In this document: positions 8,550 through 16,091 of the stretch, piece after piece
Numbering within the stretch: position 1 is the stretch's first letter
How the letters are laid out: each line of letters starts with the position of its first letter
Origin: Maribellus sediminis
GTDB lineage: Bacteria > Bacteroidota > Bacteroidia > Bacteroidales > Prolixibacteraceae
NCBI RefSeq assembly: GCF_011799805.1
Contig: NZ_WXUB01000008.1
Location: 81,584-145,583, forward strand
DNA length: 64,000 nucleotides
Direction of reading: 5' to 3'
The notes under the pieces: model-generated
Told to the model about the DNA's origin: nothing
Database searches by the model: none
Seen by the model: only the letters and a program-made list of their open reading frames with translations
Made by a program: the position numbers and the translations under genes

Positions 8550-11500
8550 CTATTTGTACTCATCCCAACTCTTCACCTTAATATCCTCAAGTGTGTATTT
8601 GCATATTCCAGAAAGGAATGCGCTGGCAACACGGGCATTGGTGATTAGTGGAATGTTATAGTCGATCGAGCTTCTGCGGATCGTGTATCCATTTTTCAAT
8701 TCTCGCTGTGTGTGGTTCTTCGGAATATTGATCACCAGGTCGATCTGTTTTTCGCGGATCATATCCAAAGTATTTGGCGACTGCCCTTCTTCGTCAGGCC
8801 AGTAGATCAATGTATTTTCAACGCCGTTATCGCGGAAGAATTTATGGGTTCCTTCGGTGGCAAAAATGTTGTAGCCTTTCTCAACCAGTAACCTGGCACT
8901 GTTCAGCAATTCAACTTTGCCGCGTGAAGGACCGGACGAAATCAGGATGTTCTTTTTAGGGTAAGTATAACCCACCGAGAACATGGCTTTCAGAATCGCT
9001 TCGTAATACGATTCTCCGATACAGCCCACTTCACCGGTCGACGACATATCAACGCCCAGAACCGGGTCGGCTTTCAGCAAGCGGGCGAACGAGAATTGCG
9101 GGGCTTTAACACCCACATAATCCAATTCGAACAGTGATTTATCCGGTTTCGGAACATCGATTCCCAGCATTACTTTCGTAGCAATTTCAATCAGGTTGAG
9201 CTTCATTACTTTCGAAACAAAGGGGAAACTCCTCGATGCACGAAGGTTACACTCAATCACTTTAATATCGTTGTCTTTCGCCAGGAACTGCATGTTGAAT
9301 GGCCCGGTAATTTCCAGTCCTTTTGCAATCTGGCGTGCAATTTTCTTGATTCTGCGAATCGTTTCCACATACAATTTCTGCGGTGGGAAAACGATGGTGG
9401 CGTCACCCGAGTGAACACCTGCAAACTCCACGTGTTCTGAAATGGCGTAAGCGATCATTTCACCGTTGTTGGCCACTGCGTCAATTTCTATTTCCTTGGC
9501 ATTTTCGATAAACTCGGTAACAACCACCGGGTGTTCTTTCGAAACGTTGGCGGCCATTTCCAGGAAATGCTCCAACTGGTCAGGGTTCGAAACCACATTC
9601 ATTGCCGCACCAGAAAGTACGTAAGAAGGACGAATCAGAACCGGGTAACCGACTGTGTCAACAAATTTGTGAATTTCTTCTATGGTTGAAAGTCGTGCCC
9701 AGCGTGGCTGGTCAACATTCAAAGTATCGAGTAATGATGAGAATTTCTCGCGGTCCTCGGCATTGTCGATCTTCACCGGCGATGTTCCCAGTACCGGAAC
9801 ATTCTGACCGTGCAATTTCATTGCCAGGTTATTCGGGATCTGACCACCCATTGAAACCACAACACCGTGCGGATTCTCCAGGTCGTAAACATCCATTACG
9901 CGCTCAAAAGTCAGCTCATCAAAGTACAGCCTGTCACAAGTATCGTAGTCGGTACTTACCGTTTCGGGGTTGTAGTTGATCATTACCGAGCGGTAGCCCT
10001 GCTCTTTAATGGTGTTGATCGTGTTTACGCTACACCAGTCAAATTCTACCGAACTTCCGATTCGATAAGCTCCTGAACCAAGTACCATCACCGATCGGTG
10101 ATCTCCTAAATAATGAACGTCATTTTCTGTTCCGTTATAAGTCAGGTACAGGTAGTTGGTTTGTGCGGGATATTCTCCGGCAAGCGTATCAATCTGTTTT
10201 ACCACCGGCACAATACCGTTGGCTTTACGGAATGCCCGAACTTTTAGAATGTCATCATTCATATTGACATTCTTGCTGTTCAGAACCAAACGGGCAATCT
10301 GGAAATCGGAATAACCGGCTTGTTTTGATGCTTTTAACAGTGGAAGTGGCAATTCCTCCAAAGTGTTTATCGTTAACAGCTCCAGTTTTATTTTGTAGAT
10401 ATTGTTCAGCTTTTGCAGGAACCAGCGATCGATTTTTGTTTTATCGTGAATCTCATCGATCGAAAATCCTTTGTTGAATGCTTCTGCAATTGCAAAGATT
10501 CGGCGGTCGGTTGGATTGGTCAACTCTTCCTCAATTTCAGGAATGTTGATCTCTTCGCGGTTTCCGACAAAGCCGTGCATGCCGAGTCCAACCATTCGGA
10601 TACCTTTTTGGATGGCTTCCTCAAAAGTACGGCCGATGGCCATGATCTCGCCAACCGATTTCATCGAGCTGCCGATGTTTTTCGAAACACCTACAAACTT
10701 ACTCAAATCCCAGCGTGGAATTTTTACCACACAATAGTCAAGTGCAGGTTCAAACGCGGCAGTGGTAACTTTGGTAACCGAGTTTTTCAACTGGTGCAAA
10801 CCGTAACCCAATCCGAGTTTCGCAGCTACAAAAGCCAGCGGATAACCGGTAGCTTTCGATGCCAGTGCCGATGAACGCGATAAACGGGCGTTCACTTCGA
10901 TCACCCGGTAATCTTCCGAATACGGGTCGAGTGCGAACTGAACGTTACATTCTCCAACCACACCAACACGGCGGATAATTTTTATGGAGATTGCTCTTAG
11001 TTTGTGGTATTCCGAGTTTGACAAAGTTTGCGATGGAGCAACTACGATACTTTCACCGGTATGAATTCCCAGCGGGTCGAAGTTTTCCATGTTACACACT
11101 GTGATACAGTTGTCGTATTTGTCGCGCACCACTTCGTATTCAACTTCTTTCCAGCCTTTGATCGATTCTTCAACCAGAATTTGCGGAGAGTATGAAAAGG
11201 CACTTCCGGCCAGTTTCTCCAGTTCTTCTTCGTTTTCGCAGAAACCTGAACCCAATCCTCCAAGCGTGTAAGCTGCGCGGATGATGATCGGAAAACCAAC
11301 TTCTTTTGCAGCGGCTTTTGCTTCGGCCATGGTTGCGGCTGCGATACTTTTGGGTGTTTTAACACCAATTTCGCCAAGCATTTTGGCAAAAATGTCGCGG
11401 TCTTCGGTATCGATGATCGATTGAACCGGTGTACCAACAACTTCTACATTGTATTTCTCGAGTACTCCCGATTTGAAAAGTGCAACACCGCAGTTCAGTG

Positions 11501-11780
11501 CTGTTTGACCTCCAAATGCCAAGAGGATACCTTGTGGTTTCTCCTTCTTGATCACTTCTTCCACAAAATGTGGGGTAACCGGGAGGAAATAAATTTTATC
11601 GGCAATGTCATCCGAAGTCTGAATCGTTGCAATGTTCGGATTGATCAGAACAGTTTCAACTCCTTCTTCTTTCAGGGCTTTCAAGGCCTGTGACCCGGAA
11701 TAATCGAATTCACCTGCTTCCCCGATTTTAAGGGCTCCCGACCCAAGAACGATTGCTTTTTTAATATGTGTTTCTATCAT
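8550..11780 (-). CDS. carB: carbamoyl-phosphate synthase, large subunit
   Basis: A 1076-aa protein, the normal length. It has two homologous ATP-grasp halves (about 1-400 and 550-930), an oligomerisation region between them and an MGS-like allosteric domain at the C-terminus. It makes carbamoyl phosphate from ammonia, bicarbonate and two ATP, with ammonia tunnelled from CarA. The product feeds the transcarbamylase of the arginine cluster and pyrimidine synthesis. Both halves begin with a conserved VLGSGAxRIG-type stretch. It is cotranscribed after carA, but a 498-nt insertion with a four-helix-bundle gene separates the two. A bidirectional terminator lies beyond its stop. Confidence 0.97.
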   Translation of the reverse strand: MIETHIKKAIVLGSGALKIGEAGEFDYSGSQALKALKEEGVETVLINPNIATIQTSDDIADKIYFLPVTPHFVEEVIKKEKPQGILLAFGGQTALNCGVALFKSGVLEKYNVEVVGTPVQSIIDTEDRDIFAKMLGEIGVKTPKSIAAATMAEAKAAAKEVGFPIIIRAAYTLGGLGSGFCENEEELEKLAGSAFSYSPQILVEESIKGWKEVEYEVVRDKYDNCITVCNMENFDPLGIHTGESIVVAPSQTLSNSEYHKLRAISIKIIRRVGVVGECNVQFALDPYSEDYRVIEVNARLSRSSALASKATGYPLAFVAAKLGLGYGLHQLKNSVTKVTTAAFEPALDYCVVKIPRWDLSKFVGVSKNIGSSMKSVGEIMAIGRTFEEAIQKGIRMVGLGMHGFVGNREEINIPEIEEELTNPTDRRIFAIAEAFNKGFSIDEIHDKTKIDRWFLQKLNNIYKIKLELLTINTLEELPLPLLKASKQAGYSDFQIARLVLNSKNVNMNDDILKVRAFRKANGIVPVVKQIDTLAGEYPAQTNYLYLTYNGTENDVHYLGDHRSVMVLGSGAYRIGSSVEFDWCSVNTINTIKEQGYRSVMINYNPETVSTDYDTCDRLYFDELTFERVMDVYDLENPHGVVVSMGGQIPNNLAMKLHGQNVPVLGTSPVKIDNAEDREKFSSLLDTLNVDQPRWARLSTIEEIHKFVDTVGYPVLIRPSYVLSGAAMNVVSNPDQLEHFLEMAANVSKEHPVVVTEFIENAKEIEIDAVANNGEMIAYAISEHVEFAGVHSGDATIVFPPQKLYVETIRRIKKIARQIAKGLEITGPFNMQFLAKDNDIKVIECNLRASRSFPFVSKVMKLNLIEIATKVMLGIDVPKPDKSLFELDYVGVKAPQFSFARLLKADPVLGVDMSSTGEVGCIGESYYEAILKAMFSVGYTYPKKNILISSGPSRGKVELLNSARLLVEKGYNIFATEGTHKFFRDNGVENTLIYWPDEEGQSPNTLDMIREKQIDLVINIPKNHTQRELKNGYTIRRSSIDYNIPLITNARVASAFLSGICKYTLEDIKVKSWDEYK

Positions 11781-11804
11781 GGTAAATATTGATTTTCGAA
11801 TGAT

Positions 11805-12259
11805 GATTAACGATTGAAGATTTTTGATTGAGTGGTTTCAATGTAACCTTAATCGTTTTGTTCTACGCTTTAATTCTTTTTTGCTGTTTCTACACTCTTT
11901 ACAAAAATGGAAATCAGTTCGTTGTTCTCATTATAGCACTCCTCAAGCAAAACAATCTGCTTCGTTAAATCGGAGTATTTTAAAATTTTCAATGCAACAA
12001 ATGTTTCCCTAAGTTCCTTAAGGCAAACGCTCATTTTATGAATGAAATCTTTTTTTGATTCAGCACTCTGAGCTTCACCATAATTTAGAGCAGGAGATGT
12101 TCCTGAACGGACAATTTGACCTTTCATATGATTGCCCACAGGAGAATTGGGTAAAGTTTCTGCCAGCTTAATAATCAAAGCTGCAAACTTTATCAATCTT
12201 TCCTCTAAGTCAAATCGGTTCATCTCTTTTCTTCGTTCGTAATTCTTAAATCGTTAATC
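11805..12259. repeat. inverted-repeat-flanked insertion between carA and carB
   Basis: GATTAACGATT (11805-11815) and its exact reverse complement AATCGTTAATC (12249-12259) bracket the four-helix-bundle gene, with further partial similarity outside the 11-bp cores. The same repeat pair occurs without a gene between argG and argC (16024-16089). This suggests a small mobile or passively spread element. Confidence 0.55.
11870..12223 (-). CDS. four-helix bundle protein (S23/IVS family)
   Basis: A 117-aa, almost wholly helical protein. FDLEERLIKFAALII opens it; the central VRSGTSPALNYGEAQSAESKKDF is the hallmark of the TIGR02436 four-helix-bundle family, related to proteins encoded in 23S rRNA intervening sequences and to Avd of diversity-generating retroelements. 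The biochemical role is unknown; family members are basic and may bind nucleic acid. It sits in the carA-carB operon, in the same orientation, with inverted repeats on both sides, so it looks acquired rather than part of carbamoyl phosphate synthesis. No reverse transcriptase or variable repeat is near. Confidence 0.85.
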   Translation of the reverse strand: MNRFDLEERLIKFAALIIKLAETLPNSPVGNHMKGQIVRSGTSPALNYGEAQSAESKKDFIHKMSVCLKELRETFVALKILKYSDLTKQIVLLEECYNENNELISIFVKSVETAKKN

Positions 12260-12278
12260 GATATTCTGAGATCTGTTT

Positions 12279-13358
12279 TTATTTTTTGCTTTCAACAATA
12301 TTTTTAATGAATTCGTCGAATAAAAACTCGGTATCTGTCGGGCCGCTTGATGCTTCCGGGTGAAACTGAGTAGAGAAGAAAGGTTTGGTTTTATGACGGA
12401 TTCCTTCGTTGGTATTGTCGTTTACGTTGGTAAACAATGGCTCCCAATCGGAAGGTAGCGATTCGGTTTGTACAGCGAAACCATGATTTTGAGAAGTTAT
12501 GTAACATTTATTTGTGCCTTCCAAAAGAACAGGCTGGTTGTGACTGCGGTGACCGTATTTCAGTTTGTAAGTATCGGCTCCGGCTGCTCGGGCGAGTAAC
12601 TGGTTGCCGAGGCAAATTCCCATAATCGGTTTTTCATCGCCAATTACCGTTTTAATGTGCTCAACCGTTGCGTCGCACATGGCAGGGTCGCCAGGTCCGT
12701 TAGAAATAAATAATCCGTCGAATTCTTCTGATCTGAAATCGTAGTCCCATGGCACGCGGATAACAGTAGTATTTCGGTTTAACAGGCAACGGATGATGTT
12801 GTTTTTTACTCCGCAATCAATCAAAACAACCTTGTGTTCTCCGTCGCCATAAACTTCGCGCTCGGTGCAGCTGGCAATGGCAACCAGGTTTTCTTTGTTC
12901 GGATCGTAGAAATCAATTTCTTCTTCAAATTCAATTTTGCCAAGCATCGAACCTTTTTCACGTAAAATTTTTGTTAAGGCTCTCGTGTCGATGTCGAATA
13001 ATCCCGGAACTTCGTATTCTTTCAACCAATCCGACAAACTTTTTTCGGCATTCCAGTGACTGAATTCAAAGGAGTAATCAGAAATGATCAGTCCGGTAAT
13101 GTGTAACTTATGCGATTCATAATGCTTATGAATGCCGTTTTCTTTGTTACCAACCGGAACTCCGTAATTTCCGATCATCGGGTAGGTCGATACCAGTATC
13201 TGGCCGGTGTAAGAAGGGTCGGTTAAACTTTCAGGATAACCGGTCATAGCGGTGTAGAACACAACTTCGCCGGCTACTGCCTTCTCGCTTCCAAAAGATT
13301 TCCCGATAAAAACGGTACCATCTTCTAATGTTAATTTTGCCTGTTTTACTTTAAACAT
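12279..13358 (-). CDS. carA: carbamoyl-phosphate synthase, small subunit
   Basis: A 359-aa glutaminase subunit that hydrolyses glutamine and passes ammonia to CarB. The amidotransferase triad is visible: C249 in MGICLGNQLL, and H333 and E335 in FHPEAS. The CarA-specific N-terminal domain is complete, and the YGHRSHNQPV stretch is present. An upstream GTG/ATG extension is in frame (to 13400), but the ATG at 13358 gives the normal MFKVKQAKL start, and the extension would run through the attenuator hairpin. The leader contains an Arg-Arg peptide and a terminator, and ARG-box-like sites lie near the divergent argR. Confidence 0.96.
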   Translation of the reverse strand: MFKVKQAKLTLEDGTVFIGKSFGSEKAVAGEVVFYTAMTGYPESLTDPSYTGQILVSTYPMIGNYGVPVGNKENGIHKHYESHKLHITGLIISDYSFEFSHWNAEKSLSDWLKEYEVPGLFDIDTRALTKILREKGSMLGKIEFEEEIDFYDPNKENLVAIASCTEREVYGDGEHKVVLIDCGVKNNIIRCLLNRNTTVIRVPWDYDFRSEEFDGLFISNGPGDPAMCDATVEHIKTVIGDEKPIMGICLGNQLLARAAGADTYKLKYGHRSHNQPVLLEGTNKCYITSQNHGFAVQTESLPSDWEPLFTNVNDNTNEGIRHKTKPFFSTQFHPEASSGPTDTEFLFDEFIKNIVESKK

Positions 13359-13372
13359 ATTGAACTGCGTAA

Positions 13373-13410
13373 TTAAAAAAAATGCGTTTGCCTTAAACAC
13401 AAACGCATTT
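13373..13410 (-). terminator. attenuator-type terminator in the carA leader
   Basis: On the minus strand AAATGCGTTTG pairs perfectly with CAAACGCATTT (11 bp), and eight T follow. It lies only 15-22 nt before the carA start codon and after the leader peptide, so it would terminate most transcripts before carA unless prevented. Confidence 0.82.
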
Positions 13411-13413
13411 CAG

Positions 13414-13455
13414 TTATCTTCTCTCTTGTATTTTCAAATAAGTATTGTTGCCCAT
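13414..13455 (-). CDS. carA leader peptide ending Arg-Arg
   Basis: ATG GGC then 10 codons ending AGA AGA TAA, reading MGNNTYLKIQERR. The stop is 3 nt before the 5' arm of the terminator. A ribosome waiting for charged tRNA-Arg at the AGA codons would overlap the base of the hairpin and could stop it folding. That would be an arginine-sensing attenuator, or a pyrBI-like coupling device. Only two Arg codons are present, so this is less certain than the cysteine leader. Confidence 0.5.
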   Translation of the reverse strand: MGNNTYLKIQERR

Positions 13456-13520
13456 AAATAAAGACCGTAACCTTAAGCTAAAATCAATATCGCTGCAAAA
13501 ATAACAAATATTCTGAACTT

Positions 13521-13528
13521 TAAGTTTG
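13521..13528 (+). promoter_or_regulatory. argR -7 element
   Basis: TAAGTTTG is a perfect TAnnTTTG match. Transcription would start near 13534, just before the ARG-box-like palindromes. No good TTTG element lies at the expected upstream distance. Confidence 0.45.
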
Positions 13529-13542
13529 AAAAATCATTGAAA

Positions 13543-13577
13543 TGCATAAATTTGCATTCAAAATGAATATTTATTCA
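13543..13577. promoter_or_regulatory. tandem ARG-box-like operators
   Basis: TGCATAAATTTGCA (13543-13556) and TGAATATTTATTCA (13564-13577). The second is a perfect match to the palindromic core TGAATwwwwATTCA of ArgR sites; the first is a weaker relative. Their starts are 21 bp apart, two helical turns, which is the spacing at which an ArgR hexamer binds paired boxes in E. coli. They overlap the 5' end of argR and face the divergent carA. Confidence 0.65.
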
Positions 13578-14060
13578 GTGAAGAATAAAGTACAACGGCA
13601 ATTAGAGATCAGAAAAATCATCCAGGAGGGAAATGTTCATAGTCAGGATGAACTGTTGGCGGCCTTAAAGGATAACGGGTACGAGCTGACCCAGGCAACT
13701 TTGTCGCGCGATTTGAAAGTATTGCAGGTGGCTAAAGTTCCGCATCCGGTAAAAGGTTATGTGTATTCGATTCCTGCAGGTGGCGAACAGATGGTGAGTA
13801 GCGCTGAGCAAATCAGAGTGAATTACCTGGCCGACGGTTTTAAAGGTCTGCAGTTCTCGGGAAACCTGGCGGTGTTACGCACCCTGCCCGGTTATGCCAG
13901 CAGTATTGCAGCGGTTATCGATCAGTCGAATACCTGGGAGATTATTGGTACAGTTGCCGGCGACGACACCATTTTAATTATACAGAGAGAGGGGATATCA
14001 AAAAACGATTTGATGCAGGCATTAATAAGAATAATGCCTAAGCTGAGAGAAAAGTTATAA
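13563..14060 (+). CDS. argR: arginine repressor
   Basis: A 165-aa ArgR-family regulator. The N-terminal winged helix carries TQATLSRDLKVLQVAKVP, the recognition-helix signature. The C-terminal oligomerisation and arginine-binding domain carries GDDTILI. The start is uncertain. ATG 13542 and 13563 are in frame, but both overlap the ARG-box-like sites. The GTG at 13578 would give MKNKVQRQLEIRKII, which matches the usual ArgR N-terminus and leaves the boxes in the leader. It likely represses or activates the arg cluster with arginine as corepressor, and autoregulates. The GNAT gene follows 8 nt later. Confidence 0.93.
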   Translation: MNIYSVKNKVQRQLEIRKIIQEGNVHSQDELLAALKDNGYELTQATLSRDLKVLQVAKVPHPVKGYVYSIPAGGEQMVSSAEQIRVNYLADGFKGLQFSGNLAVLRTLPGYASSIAAVIDQSNTWEIIGTVAGDDTILIIQREGISKNDLMQALIRIMPKLREKL

Positions 14061-14068
14061 CAGGAAAC

Positions 14069-14722
14069 ATGAAAAGTCTCAAAAATATTACAGTTGAAAT
14101 AGCCACAGAGAAGCATCTGAAATTCATCGATGATATTAATGATGCTATCGATCTGGCATCGAAACAAAGAGGTACCGGTATCGCACGCCGAACCAACGAA
14201 TACCTCACCATGAAAATGAATGAGGGAAAAGCCATCATTGCTACCGACGGCGACACCTTTGCCGGTTTTTGTTACATTGAAGAGTGGCAGGAGAAGGGTT
14301 TTGTGGCCAACTCCGGATTGATCGTTGTGGATGAATACCGTGGTATGGGTTTGGCAAAAGAGATCAAAAAGAAAGCTTTCGAGCTATCCCGGAAGAAATA
14401 TCCGAATTCGAAAATATTTGGTCTTACAACCGGCTTGGCGGTTATGAAAATTAACCACGAATTGGGTTATCGTCCCGTAACTTTTTCCGAACTTACATTG
14501 GACGACCAGTTCTGGAAAGGTTGCCAGGGTTGTGTGAATCATGATATTCTGGAAAGGACCGGCCGAAGCAAGTGTTTGTGTACCGGAATGTTGTATGATC
14601 CGGCATGGGAAAAACCGAATTTCAAAAGCGTAAACGGAATCAAAAAAAGAAGCCTGCTCGATCTTATTCCACGATTGAGACCGGCGATGGCAGGTAAGAA
14701 AAATACATTAAAAAAAGATTAA
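14069..14722 (+). CDS. GNAT N-acyltransferase, probable N-acyl-glutamate synthase
   Basis: A 217-aa protein with a GNAT core at about 5-150. The acetyl/acyl-CoA site reads VVDEYRGMGLAKEIKKKAF. A C-terminal part with four cysteines (CQGC, CLC) may bind metal. It lies between argR and argG, where Bacteroidetes lacking a standard argA or argJ keep such a gene, so it probably forms N-acetyl- or N-succinylglutamate, the first step of arginine synthesis. That role is inferred from context. The downstream transcarbamylase is of the N-acylornithine type, which makes an acylated pathway certain but leaves the acyl group open. Confidence 0.75.
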   Translation: MKSLKNITVEIATEKHLKFIDDINDAIDLASKQRGTGIARRTNEYLTMKMNEGKAIIATDGDTFAGFCYIEEWQEKGFVANSGLIVVDEYRGMGLAKEIKKKAFELSRKKYPNSKIFGLTTGLAVMKINHELGYRPVTFSELTLDDQFWKGCQGCVNHDILERTGRSKCLCTGMLYDPAWEKPNFKSVNGIKKRSLLDLIPRLRPAMAGKKNTLKKD

Positions 14723-14800
14723 GAGAGGGGCAGCTTCGAGAATAAGACAGTCAGCTACAGGTAACATTTTTTCATAGAAGGATTAATGCTGCCACTCTCT
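14722..14800 (+). ncRNA. long stem-loop in the argG leader
   Basis: AGAGAG-G-GGCAGC (14722-14734) pairs with GCTGCC-A-CTCTCT (14788-14800): 12 pairs with one G/A mismatch. It closes a 53-nt loop that begins at the stop codon of the preceding gene and ends 16 nt before argG. No Arg-rich leader ORF is inside. Too long-looped for a terminator; it may be a structured regulatory RNA. Confidence 0.4.
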
Positions 14801-14816
14801 TTAAGACATTATAATT

Positions 14817-16010
14817 ATGAGCAAGAAATTAGTTTTGGCATTTAGCGGTGGTTTGGATACCTCGTTTTGTGTAAAGTATTTAAAAGAAGAAAAAGGCTTT
14901 GAAGTTTATACGGCCATTGCAAATACAGGTGGTTTTTCCGACAAGGAACTAAAAGCGATTGAAGAAAGAGCGCTCGCACTGGGAGCCGTTCAACACGTTA
15001 CGCTAGATGTAACCAACGAATACTACGAAAAGTGTATCCGTTACATGGTATTCGGAAATGTTTTGAGAAACAATACTTACCCGATTTCGGTGAGTTCGGA
15101 GCGCGTCTTTCAGGCCATTGCAACCATCGAATATGCCAAAGAAATTGGTGCCGCGTACATTGCCCACGGAAGTACAGGCGCCGGAAACGACCAGATTCGT
15201 TTCGACCTGACCTTCCAGGTACTGGCTCCCGATATCGAAATTATAACGCCAACACGCGACTTGATGTTAAGCCGTCAGCAAGAGATCGATTACCTGAAGA
15301 AATTTGGTTTCGAAGCCGATTTTACAAAAATGGCTTATTCGATCAACCAGGGACTTTGGGGAACCAGTGTTGGTGGTAAAGAAACGCTCACTACCAACAA
15401 AAATTTACCCGAAGAAGCTTATCCAAGCCAGTTGGAGGCCACCGGTGAAAAAGTCATTGAACTGGGTTTTGAAAAAGGCGAACTGGTTTCGCTGGATGGA
15501 GAGTTCTACGAAGACGGTCCTGAAATTATTCGTGCACTGGAAGAAGTGGCATCGAAATATGCGATCGGCCGCGATACCCATGTTGGCGATACCATCATCG
15601 GGATTAAAGGACGTGTTGGTTTTGAAGCTGCTGCTCCGATGATTACCATCAAAGCACATCATTTGCTCGAAAAACATACGCTTACCAAGTGGCAATCGTA
15701 CTGGAAAGAACAACTCGGTAACTGGTATGGCATGTTTCTGCACGAAGCTATGTATCACGAGCCGGTAATGCGAAACATCGAAGATTTCCTTGAATCGAGC
15801 CAGGAAAAAGTAACAGGTAAAGTCATCGTAAAACTTAAACCTTATCATTTCGAACTCGTAGGAATTGAGTCGGAACACGACCTCATGAATTCGGGTTTCG
15901 GAGAATATGGCGAGACGGTGGAAGCCTGGACAGCAGACGACATCAAAGGATTTACAAAAATCATGTCGAATTCGCTGAAGATCTATAACAAAGTGAACGG
16001 AGATCTGTAA
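14817..16010 (+). CDS. argG: argininosuccinate synthase
   Basis: A 397-aa enzyme that joins citrulline and aspartate with ATP. The N-terminal PP-loop AFSGGLDTSFCV (near 8-19) is the nucleotide site, and the HGSTGAGNDQIRF stretch forms the citrulline/aspartate pocket. Full length. It is preceded by a long stem-loop and followed by an 81-nt spacer that carries a short inverted-repeat element, then argC. argH, the next enzyme, is not in the window. Confidence 0.96.
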   Translation: MSKKLVLAFSGGLDTSFCVKYLKEEKGFEVYTAIANTGGFSDKELKAIEERALALGAVQHVTLDVTNEYYEKCIRYMVFGNVLRNNTYPISVSSERVFQAIATIEYAKEIGAAYIAHGSTGAGNDQIRFDLTFQVLAPDIEIITPTRDLMLSRQQEIDYLKKFGFEADFTKMAYSINQGLWGTSVGGKETLTTNKNLPEEAYPSQLEATGEKVIELGFEKGELVSLDGEFYEDGPEIIRALEEVASKYAIGRDTHVGDTIIGIKGRVGFEAAAPMITIKAHHLLEKHTLTKWQSYWKEQLGNWYGMFLHEAMYHEPVMRNIEDFLESSQEKVTGKVIVKLKPYHFELVGIESEHDLMNSGFGEYGETVEAWTADDIKGFTKIMSNSLKIYNKVNGDL

Positions 16011-16018
16011 AATGTTGA

Positions 16019-16089
16019 ATGATGATTAACGAATGATGATTTAAGAGGGAAATCTGAAATCAAGAATCGTTAATCTGCAATCGTTAATC
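16019..16089. repeat. short form of the inverted-repeat element
   Basis: GATTAACGA (16024-16032) on one side and two copies of AATCGTTAATC (16065-16075 and 16079-16089) on the other enclose about 32 bp with no gene. These are the same repeat cores that flank the four-helix gene between carA and carB. Confidence 0.55.
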
Positions 16090-16091
16090 TA

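Noticed and set aside
11870..12223. Diversity-generating retroelement (four-helix protein as Avd)
   Set aside because: No reverse transcriptase and no template/variable repeat pair in the window.
13542..13562. Upstream ATG of argR at 13542
   Set aside because: It would be nearly leaderless after the predicted start of transcription and would add residues unlike ArgR N-termini.
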